From: Adiantum capillus-veneris
Lineage: Eukaryota > Streptophyta > Polypodiopsida > Polypodiales > Pteridaceae
DNA: 64,000 nt
Assembly (NCBI GenBank): GCA_014529385.2
Contig: CM043955.1
Coordinates: 153,190,140-153,254,139, forward strand
Reading direction: 5' to 3'
Below the pieces are notes generated by a model, which was not told where the DNA came from, did not search any database, and saw only the letters and a list, made by a program, of their open reading frames with translations. Made by a program: the position numbers and the translations under genes. Shown here in pieces: positions 25,824 to 36,781 of the stretch (position 1 is the stretch's first letter; the number at the start of each line of letters is the position of its first letter).

Positions 25824-26734
25824 AGCCACAGATGGAATATAAGAGAGAGAAGCATGCGACGTTGAGAAATTGTCAAGTAAAACATTATCAACATTTGAAA
25901 TAAAGTGACACATGGAGTAACACATAAAAACTTCTTCTTTTTCATTATGAGAAGTGAGCTTCATAAGCTATGTTGTACTAATGAGTGCCTAGGAAGGCAC
26001 ATCCTTCTCTCCAACAACATCACATGTATGCCATTGGCTTTGAACATCAAACTGTTGTGCTAATTAAGTGATGATCATATACTATGTAACCACTGCAAAC
26101 CCAGTACCACATCCGTGCACTCCATATTCATTCAAGGACGTGTGATATCCTTGAATTTTTAGCGATGCATCTTTGACTTGAGTGCAGATGATACAACCTG
26201 TAAACTTTGCTTTCAACACTATAACCAAAAAAAAAACATTTGACAGCCGAATCATCCAATTTTTTGCGTTGTGTTTGTGGCACCAAAGCATATGCCAAAC
26301 AACCAAAAATGCGCATGTGCTCAATAGAAGGCTTTTATCATGCCATGCTTCATATGGAGTTTAGACTGCAAAGCTTTTGTAGGACACCTGTTTAGTACAT
26401 AAGTGGCACACATGATGGCCTCAAGCCAAAACAAATGCGGTAAAGCTTGACTTTTGACCATGCATCGTGCCATTTTCGTAAGTGACATGTTTTTCCTCTC
26501 AGCAACACCATTTTGCTTAGGCATATAAGGCACTGTACATTGGTGTTTTATCCCACGATTAGCTAGAAATGCATTAAATTCATGAGATATATACTCCCCC
26601 TCGATCGGAATTGAGGGTGCCCATAGTACATTTCGAGACATTTTCAACCATAGCCAAAAATTGTTTGAAGCACGTAAAAACTTTGGACTTTGCTTTAAGC
26701 GGATATACCCATGCATACCTGGAGTAATCATCAA
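25821..26734 (-). pseudogene. Copia integrase C-terminal part (element J)
   Basis: Continues the main J frame after a frameshift near 26590. Pro-Lys-Gln-Asn-Gly-Val-Ala-Glu-Arg-Lys-Asn carries the catalytic Glu. Then come Ala-x-Tyr-Val-Leu-Asn-Arg-x-Pro-Thr-Lys and Ile-Phe-Gly-Cys-Leu-Ala-Tyr (26128-26316). Left of 26080 only a diffuse linker remains and there is no RT, so the element is truncated before its polymerase. Plus-strand fragment K holds the next part of the same family. Confidence 0.75.
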
Positions 26735-28232
26735 TGAAAGTCACAAAGTAAAGGTAATTTCCCAAGGACGGAGTTTGCATGGGCCCACAAACATCGCTAT
26801 GTACAAGTTGTAACCTACATGTGGCCCTAACTGAACCATCCTTTGGAAGCTTTAAACGCTCCATCTTACCCAAAATATAGCCTTCACAAACATGTTTGAC
26901 AGGTGCTTCAAGAGGCGGCAAAGAAGCAATGACATCAGATTTTTGCAAACACAGCAAATTGACAAAATTCAGATGTCCAAAACGTGCATGCGAAAGTTTT
27001 GCATATGAAATAGCCTTAGAATCCACAACTGCATTTGTAAAATTCGACCTACACTTGTCATACAAAGTGAGCTTATACAGCCCACGACATAAAATGCTAG
27101 ATGCAACAATTTCATTACCGAAACTAAGATCATGTACTGTACATCTGTCATCCACAAATTTGACTACAAGACCAAGTCTAGCAAGTGCAGATACAGATGA
27201 AAGATTCTTCTTGATCCAAAGTACATAAAGTGCATCAACAAGTGTGAAAGAACTGCCATTTACAGCAGTAAGCACAATCTTTCCAATTCCTTGAACCGGA
27301 TGAGAGGCATTGTTGGCACAAGTAACTAAACTCCCATGAGGGACAGACTCAAGAGAGGTGAACAAATCACGATGTGAGGTAATGTGCTTTGTAGCACCAC
27401 TGTCAAAATACCACACATGTGAATTTGCAGCAACTGACATGCATGCATAATGGACAATAGGATTATAGGTACACTCTGCAGTAAAATCCCATTCTGCATC
27501 AACATCAGCAACACAATCTCCTTTCACAGAAGACTCAACAATAACTACATTTGTAATGGAACCAGCATTTGCAGTGGAAACACCCTCTTTCTTCTTAGCC
27601 TCTTTGGCCTTCAACTTAGGGCACTGCTTGATCAAGTGATCATTAGCTTTACAATAATGGCAACACATCTTCTTTTTACCCTTATCACCAGAATTCCCAG
27701 ACGAATTGCTGCCAGAAGAAGCATTAGGATTAAGTGATTTACCACTCGCAAAAGAACCATAAGAAGTGGCTACATTGTTGTTACCACCTTTTCTTTGAGC
27801 AACAATAAAGGTATGTTCAATTGCACGCTGTCTAGTCATGTTTTTTCTGGAAAGTGACTCTTGCAACATCAATGTGCACAATGCATCAAACTTGACAACT
27901 TCGGGATTTCCTTGGGTTATAAGTGTCCAAGTACAAGCAAAAGTCTGGTAAGAATCTAGTAAGGCATCAAGAACAATCTGCACAAGGGAACTGTCTGAAA
28001 TGACTTCACCTGCAAAAATAAGTTGCTTGTTGATATCCTTGACACCAGCAACGAAAGTGTCCAGATCATCTTCCTCATGCATAACCTTCGACTCTAGCTC
28101 TTTACGCAACAATGCAATTTTAGCCTCATTGCAACTTGCATAAAGACCAGATAGAGTATCCCAAGCCTGTTTTGCAGATTTCATTGAACGAATGTGAGGA
28201 GTAATAGTGTGCTTCATAGACAACGCAATCAA
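26580..28232 (-). pseudogene. Copia gag-protease-integrase ORF, 550 codons (element J)
   Basis: Domains in order: gag UBN2 core (residues 1-150), zinc knuckle Cys-His-Tyr-Cys-x4-His-x4-Cys near residue 190 (intact), aspartic protease with Phe-Asp-Ser-Gly-Ala-Thr (near 278), then the integrase zinc region and core. The zinc region has His-Ala-Arg-Phe-Gly-His but then Cys-Glu-Gly-Tyr where the family has Cys-x2-Cys, so one zinc ligand is lost. The core has Val-His-Ser-Asp-Val-Cys-Gly and Asn-Ser-Asp-Arg-Gly-Gly. The last part frameshifts before the Glu. The polyprotein would supply capsid, maturation protease and integrase. It is well preserved but lacks RT and an intact start. Confidence 0.9.
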
Positions 28233-28572
28233 TGCATGAGCCTGCGACTTTTTTTACATCCCAACGAGCTTGTTCTGCCGTAGGCAAAACAACTCTAACA
28301 ACGGCAATCCTTGCAGTAAGACTTGCAACATCCTCAACATCGCTTGTATCCTCAGAACCAGGATGGGCATCAATGCTCTGCACAATATTCCAAACGCCCT
28401 TCGACACAAGAACATGATGCATCATAGAAGCCCACATAGTGTAATTGTCCTCATCCAATGTGTCCTCAACAGCAAACATCTTGAACACATCTGTGTTGTT
28501 GTCAGCCATGGTAGATGCTGCACCTAATGTAAAAACTGCCTGAAAAGAGGAGAAGGAAAGCGGGAACAACAC
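28126..28572 (-). pseudogene. Copia gag N-terminus (element J)
   Basis: The likely start is ATG at 28509 (Met-Ala-Asp-Asn-Asn-Thr-Asp-Val-Phe), which aligns with the start of the 19.1-20.0 kb copy; an in-frame upstream Met at 28572 is an alternative. It carries Asp-Asn-Tyr-x-x-Trp-Ala-x-Met-Met-x-His-Val-Leu. A frameshift near 28250 separates it from the 550-codon frame, with which it overlaps. Confidence 0.8.
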
Positions 28573-28854
28573 GTGCTATATAGCACAAACCATAGAAGAC
28601 CGTAAGGGACCTGTTATGCAAAAAACGGCACTGACAGAATTTCTACACAAAATGACAAAATAGCATGTGCACTGCCTATAGTGGAAACAGAGGTTGAAAT
28701 TAGCCCAAATCAAAATTCTGAACAGACCAAGCTCTTTGGGCTTTCTCGAATTTTTTGTCGACCTGCAAACGCTCACCAAAGCTCACATAAATCGGAGAAA
28801 GTGAGTAGGTGTGTGCTCGAGCTACTGGTGACTAAGCCTGAGAGGACGTAGCCT

Positions 28855-28866
28855 GCTCTAATACCA
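28855..28866 (-). other. Primer-binding site of element J
   Basis: The reverse complement reads TGGTATTAGAGC, one mismatch from the initiator-Met tRNA primer site. It lies 2 nt inside the LTR end. Confidence 0.85.
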
Positions 28867-28868
28867 AT

Positions 28869-29097
28869 TGTTAAAATTAGGGTTGCAGAAAAACACACAT
28901 GGCTTGGAGAAGATGAAGGAAGCTCAAGGCACACAACAAAGAGTATATTACTTAGTGTGCAATGGAAAGATAGATAGCCCTAGAATGAATAGATGTATAT
29001 ACAATGCACGGGGGGAAAAAACTCCTAGTGAGGGAAAAAATGCCCCGGCGGTCCTAAGTGTGTTCACACACATCACTACCACATGTATATGGTAACA
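28869..29097 (-). mobile_element. 5' LTR of copia element J (229 bp)
   Basis: On the minus strand the LTR starts TGTTA and ends TAACA, giving perfect 5-bp terminal inverted repeats, and it abuts the primer site. The 3' LTR is missing because the element is truncated on the left. No second LTR is available for dating. Confidence 0.85.
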
Positions 29098-29268
29098 ATT
29101 TTTAAATGCGAAAGATGCGAAGAAGATTACTACAATTTGTTGCTGCTATTTTTGCATAGCGAATATTGACTCTCGTGCTTTTAACTGATGCAAAGGGTTT
29201 TTTCTCTCTCCAGCATGGTGCGATCTATGGCCTTGCATAAGAGGGTGACATGTCTGAGAGAAAGTAGC

Positions 29269-29270
<2 letters not shown>

Positions 29271-29327
<57 letters not shown>
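29271..29327. repeat. (AG)n microsatellite
   Basis: An AG run of about 57 bp. Confidence 0.95.
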
Positions 29328-29330
<3 letters not shown>

Positions 29331-29615
29331 TTGCCTAAGGCATTGCAAAGAACAAGCGAGAGATGGACTCTCTCTCTCTCATCCCATCTCTGGACACGGA
29401 TAGTGGAGACAATGATGTTGGGCCCTGCTCTCTAGATGCAAGCCATGAGTGCAAGTCCTCTGGAGGTGTAGGCACGAAGACAAGGCTAGCAGCTTACCTA
29501 CAAATGTGTCGAGGCAGATGCAGGAGAGGAGAGGCAGCTTAGTCCAAAAGGGGGATCTTTGAAATAATGGATTAGAAAAAAAAATCCCAGTATGTGCCTA
29601 TGGAATAATGTGCTA

Positions 29616-29746
29616 ACGACGTTTAATAATGAAAAACTATAAAGAGTCTAGAGAGATTCGCTCTCTCTTTGCCGGTTGCAAACGACGTTTAAAAATGAAA
29701 AAATATAGAGAGTCTAGAGAGATTCGCTCTCTCTTTGGCGGTTGCA
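29616..29746. repeat. 66-bp tandem duplication with internal dyad
   Basis: Two copies begin ACGACGTTTAA at 29616 and 29682. Each contains GAGAGATTCGCTCTCTC, a short inverted repeat. A few substitutions separate the copies. Confidence 0.9.
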
Positions 29747-29828
29747 GATCACTTTAATTTGAAACCGGAGATCTACTAGAGAAAAGCTGCAATTTAGGGG
29801 TGAAATCTCTCTCAATTTCTTTCTCTCA

Positions 29829-29832
<4 letters not shown>

Positions 29833-29863
<31 letters not shown>
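29833..29863. repeat. (CT)n microsatellite
   Basis: A CT run of about 31 bp preceded by diffuse CT-rich sequence. Confidence 0.9.
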
Positions 29864-29869
<6 letters not shown>

Positions 29870-30256
29870 AACTTGCATGGATGCTCTTGTGACATGCCAG
29901 TCGGGTGCTGCCCATGGAGTTCATGATAAGATTGCGAGTCCGTTGTTGTCTTGAGGGAGTCCATGCCAAGGCGAGATTGTCAGTCGAGGGTTGCTCTTGC
30001 GGGTGATAGGCATGTTGTTGGGGGAAAAGCTCTTATCCTTTCCGTATTAGATCAAATGTAGTAACTTGCAGGCCAAACATGAATTCCAGAGGGAGAAATT
30101 GCATGTTACGAACAGAACCTAGGGGCTACTACACGGAAGCAACTATAGGGCATTACATGAAATGTTTAGTGTTTGGGGTCAACAGTAAATGCATAAGAGA
30201 CTAGGATATGCATGTAAATGAGGAGTAATTGGCAAAGGGGTAATGTGTGTGTGTGA

Positions 30257-30259
<3 letters not shown>

Positions 30260-30291
<32 letters not shown>
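30260..30291. repeat. (CT)n microsatellite
   Basis: A CT run of about 31 bp preceded by a short GT run, making a compound repeat. Confidence 0.9.
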
Positions 30292-30293
<2 letters not shown>

Positions 30294-32827
30294 TTGCTTG
30301 AAGTGAGGACAGCAATTGAAGGAAGATGACCCAGTAGATAGCGAGGGCAGCAAGCGAAGGCAAGGGGGATGAGGAGGGAGCATCTGAAACAAGGGTATAA
30401 GGCATGCTAAGAAGCAACATGGATGAGGAAGGCAACAGGGTTTAGGAAAATATTCCACTTGAATGGGGTTTTTTATTTTAAGAACCATTAGGTCTCCCCA
30501 ATCTTAGAAAAATAAAAAGTCTTTCAAAACATATTAAGTGTGTAAGTGAAGGGAGAGTTTAGGAAATGAAAAGACACATGAAGGTGGAAAGTCAAAAGAC
30601 CTTTTGTATCCATATAAAGAGGTGTTCCACTTCACATTGTATATTTGCATTTCTCTTCTCCTTTATTGGCTTTTTAAAAGAAACCCTTAGTGTTGTGTTG
30701 GGTTAGGGAGACTCCTTTCATTTCACATCCTGACATGATGTAGACTTACCTTTCTTGAATTCTATTGTTATAGAATGCTAAAGGGAAGCTTCACCTTGCA
30801 TAAATTTTAGTAGATTTTACACAAACACACATGTTTTTTTTGCATTCTATTGTTTTAGAATGTTTCACTTTGCATAATTCTAATAAATTCTATACACACA
30901 CATATAAATTAATTAGTTCTTTTATTTCACCTTTCATTTCACAACTTCACATCGCTTTACATTTCTTGCATTTTATAGCTTGATTCCAGTTAGTATTAAC
31001 GTTCGAGAAAGTCTCTTTTATTAAGTGGCTGTTGATCGAGTTTCTTCCTCACAAAGAAGAAAATCAGAAATACTAGCAAAATTTTTGGACAACTTTCTCA
31101 CATATTTCATCGGTTTATCTTCCGTTTACCATGGTTTGCAGTTAGTTAGTCTCGATTTTCAATCGGCTCAAGACTAAGCTGAGGCAATCCTTTCCCAAAC
31201 ACTGATACCAATTTAATTCAACCTAATAATTTTATAATTTTCTTATTGTTTTTGAAAACCGTCGTGACCCTTTCATTTGTTTTTCCTTTAACGTTTTCTT
31301 CTCTTTATAGTGTCTTTGCACACACACACACTCTCTCTCTCTCGCAAAGTTGTATCCATCCAACTGATACAGTTGTAAGTCTACATGCTTCATCATTGCT
31401 CGTTGTTGCGTGCTATAGACTAGCTCATCGTTTTTGTTGTTTTTGAGGGAATCTTTGAATTAAGAATACCTTTTAATTTAGAGGTATACAGTAGGTGAGT
31501 TGAGTGAGTATGCATTATTTCTAGGCTTGCATTTTGGAATGGATTCCGAGAAAGTTTGACGAGTTTTGAACTCAAGACGTGATGCTAGAGAGAGAGACAG
31601 AGAGAGAGACAGAGAGAGAGAGGGGGAATCGACGTCGCCAAGGAAGAAGCCCGTGTGTTTCGTGCCTTCATGCCTGGTACGCAATATGGTTCTTTCTAAG
31701 CTCCGGTAGTTTACTCTGCCGCTTCTGCTTTTGGGTGGTGCCATCAACCTCGGATGTTCATAAGGTACTAGCATACGCGTGGCTTGTTTGATGTTGCTTG
31801 CTTGCAGCAGGTTTAACGGACTTGTTGCTTGACTATTAGCACATAAGCTCACTTACTATACATAGACAAAGACCAAACAAGGTCTTTTTCTGATCTGCTT
31901 GTCTTTAAGCATAATGCTACCACTTTCGTGTATGTATAGATTCAACCATTGTTTTTTAAGATACCTCGTTTTCTTATGGTTAGTGCAATGATGTCAGGGC
32001 CTGTTCAAGTAAACAGCCATTTGACTCCAGATAAACACGTGTGGTGCTTGAAGCTGAAGTTGGAACGAAAAGATCAAGGCAGAGTTTGTCAGAGTGTTTT
32101 TTTTGGGAGCCTACACAAATGTGCCAAAGCTCTTATCACCTTTGACGGTGTGGCAAAACCATAAAGATTAGGGCTAGCAACCAAAATGATATAAAGTGTC
32201 CATTGTAAGAAAGTTGTAGCAGCTCATAGAAGCCAAGGGATTGAAAAACCCTTGTGTTGTGCCTCCAAAATCATTTGCATCCATCTTTGGTATGTGATAC
32301 TCTCAAACAAGATGCAGGTCTTTGGCACAACCAAACTGTAAGAGAGGAGAGAGGAACCCACTTGTTCTCCATGAGAAAAGCCAAGGAAAGGTAGCAGGAT
32401 AAGCATTTCTCTGACCAAACTTACTTTCCTTAGGCATCATTAATCTGGCTCTCATGCAAATCTGCAAATTGTCTAATATCCATGTAATAGTTGGCCTTCA
32501 CCATCGTTTGCTCCTGTAAGACAGTCTTCCTTTTCCAAAAGATATAATGGAATGTTTGCAATTTGAATTTGATCATAGGTGATCTCTTTGGACCATTGTT
32601 ATTGTCCTGAATCCTAAGACCTTTTATTAGCCAGTTGACTTTTTTTTTTTGGTATAGTTGCCCCTTTTTTAAATGAGGTAGCACAATTATTAGCTGGGTG
32701 CCCTCTCTTGCCCCAAATCCAGTCTCCAATCAAGGTGCTCTCATTTGCACACCTCTAGTCACATGTAGTTATATAAAGATGACCCCTCCCAAACCCCCCC
32801 TCTCTATCGCTAGAGAGGTATTTGCTT

Positions 32828-33026
32828 CATAGTAACACGGAACGGAAGGAACGGGGGGTAATTGTACCGAAACAGCATTCCGGCCGGTTCTGTGCGTTGA
32901 AACGGTGTCGGGAACAGAAAAGCGTTCCGGATCCGGAATGTAACAACGGAACGGGCATTCGGAACAGTTTGGCGGAACGGGCATTCGAAACAGCTTGGCG
33001 AAACGGGCAGTAAAATTGAACAAAAA

Positions 33027-33102
<76 letters not shown>

Positions 33103-33474
33103 GGCAGTTTGGGGGAGATTTCAAACCTCTCAAGACTAACACAAGGGAGGGGCGGAGGGTTCTTTCTTCATTAAAAGCTATCAATATGGCTCAACCGGAA
33201 CGGGCAACCATCAATATGGCTCAAGCCTCAAGGCTCAAGCGCCATCAATATGGCACAACTTACAAGCTTCATTGGGGGGGAAGGTGGGTATCCTTCCCAT
33301 CCTTTCCTAGATAATCCAAACCCTCAAGCTCTCAAGAGTCAAAAATAGGCCCTCCCAATGACATATTTTAGGTTCATCGTTCCGGCCCCCGTTCCTGTTC
33401 CGTTGTTCCGGGGCCCCCCCGTTTCAGGAACGTTCCGGAGGCCCCCGTTCCCGTTCCCGTTCCGTGTAACTATG
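32828..33474. mobile_element. Non-autonomous inverted-repeat DNA element (MITE/foldback), 647 bp
   Basis: The left end reads CATAGTAACACGGAACGG and the reverse complement of the right end reads CATAGTTACACGGAACGG. The similarity extends into G/C-rich GGAACGG-type repeats on both sides (about 30 bp of terminal repeat). The element is flanked by an exact 8-bp direct repeat ATTTGCTT (32820-32827 and 33475-33482), a length typical of hAT target duplications. The interior holds repeated CGGAACGGGCATTCG words, a GA microsatellite and no transposase. Superfamily assignment rests only on the duplication length. Confidence 0.85.
33029..33100. repeat. (GA)n microsatellite inside the inverted-repeat element
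   Basis: A GA run of about 72 bp within the 647-bp element, so it was either carried by it or expanded after insertion. Confidence 0.95.
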
Positions 33475-33539
33475 ATTTGCTTTAGATTGTACAAATGTTG
33501 ATAACATGGTCCTAGATTCTAAGATGTTGATGGGATCGT

Positions 33540-33790
33540 GCGATGCTTGGATCTACGAGGCCAAGGGCTGAAAATGCAAAACGCTAGGGAATCTGAGTTG
33601 GATTTGCGATTGCGGCAAGGTGACAGGCTGATCTGCTAATGTTGATGTTGAGGGTGCTGATGATGATGATCAAGTCTGAAGATGGGGCTGAAAACTGAAA
33701 ACGTTGGCTGATCTGGAACACTTGGTTGAATTCTGAAAACGCTGGCTGGAAACTGATGCTGATGGCTGGGAACTGCTAATGCTAGGGCTG
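33540..33790 (-). mobile_element. LTR-derived sequence fused to gag of element A
   Basis: Carries the repeated (A/C)AGCGTTTTC and CAGCC words typical of the LTR middle of this family (minus orientation). It joins gag directly after the first two Cys of the zinc knuckle, so everything between nucleocapsid and LTR was deleted. The LTR terminus on the left is not found. Confidence 0.55.
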
Positions 33791-34976
33791 ATCTGTGACA
33801 ATGAAAACAACGACCTTCTTTAGAATACGTGCTTTGTTCTTCCGAAGTGATGTAACCTCCTACAATTCCTTGTGCTACCTTTTCATCTGGAGTAAGCTTA
33901 GGTTTAGCAATTGTTTTAGCCTTACCCTTAGATTCATTGGAAGAATTCTTTGATGAGATACTGTTGGTAGAGTGGTTAGAAGAGTTATCATTCTTACCAT
34001 TCTTACTGTTCTTAGGAGTCTGCGAGGTACTTGTGGAAGTCTTGTTCTCCTTAGGCTTTCCCTTGTTGTGCTTCATCTCCTGTGCGAGAGCAATCTCTAT
34101 CGCCTTGTTGAGATCGATTGGATCGAATACCTCGACATCGTACTTGATATACTCGTCCAATCCAAAGAGAAAAGCCTCTTTGCGTTCATCATCCGACATG
34201 TGAAGTTGGGTACCTAGCTGCAAAACACGATTAGAAAAAGACATAACCGGCATACCATTTTGCTTGAGAGTGCGCCAATCGTCTTTCAATCGTGCGAGGT
34301 ACTGAGGTGGCATAAACCACGCCTTGAGCTTGTCTTGGAAATCAGCCCAACTAAAAGAGAGGGGCGTGAAATCGTCTGCTGCCTCGAGGTGCGCGGCTAG
34401 CTGTGCCTCTTGCCATGCGTGGTACCAATTGATGGCATCACCGGCAAGGTACATAGCTGCCGTCAATACTTTGCTGTTGCTTGTCTTCTTAGTTGTCGCA
34501 AAATAAGCATTAAATTGATGCAACCAAGAATGAATCACTGTAGCATCCATCTTACCGTCATACTTACTGAAAGTCAACTTTTCTGTAACTGGATGGTTGG
34601 AATCTGCGTCGTGGCTTGCGCCACTTGACGAACTTCCACGATCTTTGGGTGGTTCGGTCTTCGAGGCTAGGATGTGGGAAATAAACTCTTGATGACGAAT
34701 CTCCCTTTGAGCCTCGCGTTCATCACGCTCGCGTTCGAAAGCAAGTCGATTTTCTTCTTGTTTTGCGGCAAGAGCAATGCGCTCACGCTGCTGAGCAAGG
34801 CGCTTATCGTCGTATCGATCCATCATGGCCATCATTTGCTTCATCATTGCCTCCATAAGGTCTGGTGTAGATGGCGAAGAGGGAGGGTTGGAAAAACCTC
34901 CTGGTGGGGAGAATCCTTCGTCGCCTCTCTCATGCTCATCACCTGAAGGCAACATGCCGCTTTGGGTGACGACCAT
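33636..34976 (-). CDS. Gypsy gag, 446 codons with LTR-derived tail (element A)
   Basis: An uninterrupted frame. Residues 1-40 carry the Gly-Asp-Glu-His-Glu-Arg and Ser-Pro-Pro-Gly-Gly-Phe motifs shared with elements B and C. Residues 45-110 form a charged, Met/Gln-rich coiled coil. Residues 140-300 are the retrotransposon gag core, with Ile-His-Ser-Trp-Leu, Ile-Asn-Trp-Tyr, Phe-Gln-Asp-Lys-Leu and Phe-Leu-Phe-Gly-Leu. A Lys/Ser/Asn-rich linker follows, then Cys-Phe-His-Cys, the first half of a zinc knuckle. The last roughly 50 residues are translated LTR sequence. It may still assemble particles, but its RNA-binding knuckle is lost. The best-preserved gag in the window. Confidence 0.85.
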   Translation of the reverse strand: MVVTQSGMLPSGDEHERGDEGFSPPGGFSNPPSSPSTPDLMEAMMKQMMAMMDRYDDKRLAQQRERIALAAKQEENRLAFERERDEREAQREIRHQEFISHILASKTEPPKDRGSSSSGASHDADSNHPVTEKLTFSKYDGKMDATVIHSWLHQFNAYFATTKKTSNSKVLTAAMYLAGDAINWYHAWQEAQLAAHLEAADDFTPLSFSWADFQDKLKAWFMPPQYLARLKDDWRTLKQNGMPVMSFSNRVLQLGTQLHMSDDERKEAFLFGLDEYIKYDVEVFDPIDLNKAIEIALAQEMKHNKGKPKENKTSTSTSQTPKNSKNGKNDNSSNHSTNSISSKNSSNESKGKAKTIAKPKLTPDEKVAQGIVGGYITSEEQSTYSKEGRCFHCHRSALALAVPSHQHQFPASVFRIQPSVPDQPTFSVFSPIFRLDHHHQHPQHQH

Positions 34977-35269
34977 GCACTATGATCTTGGGGTCTTAAG
35001 CTCGCGAGGAACTTGGTTCTTGAGGGTCTTGAGGTTCTTGAGGTCCTTGATTCGTGAGAATCTAGGGTTCTTGAGGTTCTTGAGTCTTGAGGGTCTTGGG
35101 TTCTCGAGGTCCTTGATTCGTGAGAATCTTGGGTTCTTGAGGTTCTCGAGGGTTTCTTTTGCTTGCAAATCGCGTTGGAGAAGGATCTTCTCTTCACCCG
35201 AGTTCTACCCTTTTCTGCGGCCACACCCCTTGGCGGCCTTGCGCTCACACCGAGGTTGCTTTTTCCCAC
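34844..35269 (-). CDS. Conserved leader ORF (uORF) of element A
   Basis: Starts Met-Gly-Lys-Ser-Asn-Leu-Gly-Val-Ser-Ala-Arg-Pro, the same start as leader ORFs in B (40888) and C (45525). A basic Arg-Val-Lys-Arg-Arg-Ser-Phe-Ser segment and Ser-Arg-Thr repeats encoded by a roughly 9-bp CTCAAGAAC-type repeat follow. It overlaps the gag start in another frame by 133 bp. No known domain. It could act as an uORF limiting gag translation, or be a small RNA-binding protein. Confidence 0.5.
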   Translation of the reverse strand: MGKSNLGVSARPPRGVAAEKGRTRVKRRSFSNAICKQKKPSRTSRTQDSHESRTSRTQDPQDSRTSRTLDSHESRTSRTSRPSRTKFLASLRPQDHSAWSSPKAACCLQVMSMREATKDSPHQEVFPTLPLRHLHQTLWRQ

Positions 35270-35499
35270 CTCACGTCAATTGGCCGGCCGCTAAGTGCAC
35301 GGTCCGCTCTCAATGAGTGAAAAGAGACACAAGGGGAGGCTGGACAAGCCCTTCTTTCTTGGGATTCCTGTCACTCTTCAACAAAACACGATTAGGAATC
35401 GCCACGCCCAAGTAAACTTGGGTTCGTGCGATCGCAACAAGCAAAAAATTCTTGTAGTTCTTGTTGTTCTTTCCTTGAGTAATGCAGAACACTTCCAAA

Positions 35500-35511
35500 G
35501 CTCTGATACCA
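35500..35511 (-). other. Primer-binding site of element A
   Basis: The reverse complement is TGGTATCAGAGC, a perfect match to the initiator-Met tRNA 3' end class, one base inside the LTR end. Confidence 0.95.
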
Positions 35512-35512
35512 A

Positions 35513-36781
35513 TGTTAGGTGCAGCAGAATGAATGTTGTATTTTCTCAAGATTAGTGATCTTTATTGCTCAAGGTTCCTTTTAGTTCTTTAGGGAAAGAG
35601 AGAGCTTTCCGTCTTGTAGAGTGTTGTGGTCACGAACAAAGTGAGTGGAAGTTGTGCGTGCAGATGAATGAGACTGAGAGAAGGAGAGAGAAGAGATACG
35701 ACACCGAGGGGTTGTAAAACCCTCCTCCGAGGGTCCCACTCTCGTCGGCGAGAGTGGTCTACTTGATTGCACAACGGTGTACAATGCGAATGCAATGGAC
35801 AGATGCAATGGTACTATGCCGATGACGACGACGGTGATGACGACGGCGACTTGGGCGGAAATCTGAGATCTTCTAGATGCTGAATTTCTGGGACTGTTTC
35901 AAGGCTGAAAATGGACTGTTTTGGCTGCGTTTTCTTGGGCTAAAGATGGGAGTTCATCTACAACTGAATGGGGGAAATCTTCTAATGTTCTGCTGCTGAA
36001 AACCTGCGTTTTCCCATGGCTGAAAACTGCAGATCTGCTGGCGTTTTTGATGGGCTAAAAAACGCTGAAAGAGGCTGAAGTTGCTGTAAAAAATGCTGAG
36101 GCTGCAAAGCTTGCTGATGCTATCGTTAGTCCAAGGCTAGAATCGCTGATGATTTGCAAAGCTTGCTGGCGTTTTTATGGCTGAAAACGCTGGGCTGGTC
36201 ATGCACAAAAATGCTAATGGCTGAGGTATTGCTGATGTCAAACGCTGATCTGAAATGCTTGGGGGCGATGGTTTGCTGTAAGGGAGAAACACCAAAGAGA
36301 TGAGTCGATGGCGATGCCGATGATGGGGGCTGTCCGGCGAGGATGGAGACCATAAACGTTGGGGGTACTGAGGGGTACTGCTGAGAAGTTGCCTGTTGAG
36401 CGGGAAGCTCCTGCTGCCTCTTCCGCCAGAAAGTGCTAACTTGGGTTTGCTTATATATTAACTTAGCAAAATTGCCCTACCTACTTTTGTTGGAAAGTCA
36501 CTTAAAAATAATAAGTGAAAATATCAATAAATAGGAAAATAGGCTAAATGCACTGGAAAATTCCCCTAGCTGATGCTAATGGATTCTGATGGGAATTCCG
36601 ATGATCATGCTGTGTGCAACTGGAGGATATGCATCTATGCTAAGTGACTGGGCATGCACGGTCTACGAATTGACTCACAAAAGTGCCAGATCATTGCTAA
36701 TCTAAAGTGATTGGACTGGCTTAACCCTGCTGTGGTGTAGCTTGTCTACGGACACATAGGGTTGGGATGTGTCACGTGACA
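35513..36781 (-). mobile_element. 5' LTR of element A (1269 bp)
   Basis: Starts (minus strand) TGTCACGTGACA and ends CACCTAACA. The interior has GCGTTTT-rich tracts and a conserved CCACTCTC...GAGAGTGG hairpin (35736-35757). It belongs to the same family as the LTRs of B, C and D. It sits inside the LTR of G, whose sequence resumes at 36782. Confidence 0.9.

Larger units (their letters stand above)
29098..32819. other. No gene recognised; microsatellite-rich
   Basis: Contains GA/CT arrays, one 66-bp tandem duplication and AT-rich filler. Short frames near 31.9-32.7 kb show no domain that I recognise. I found no LTR ends or tRNA-like promoter boxes. Confidence 0.45.

Noticed and set aside
31190-31215. 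Primer-site-like ACTGATACCA
   Set aside because: Only part of the 12-mer matches and no LTR end or gag is nearby.
32224-32729. Two minus-strand frames of 64 and 99 codons
   Set aside because: They look weakly protein-like, but I could match no retroelement or host motif, so I did not call a gene.
33937-34217. Plus-strand frames over element A gag
   Set aside because: They are antisense readings of the intact 446-codon gag.
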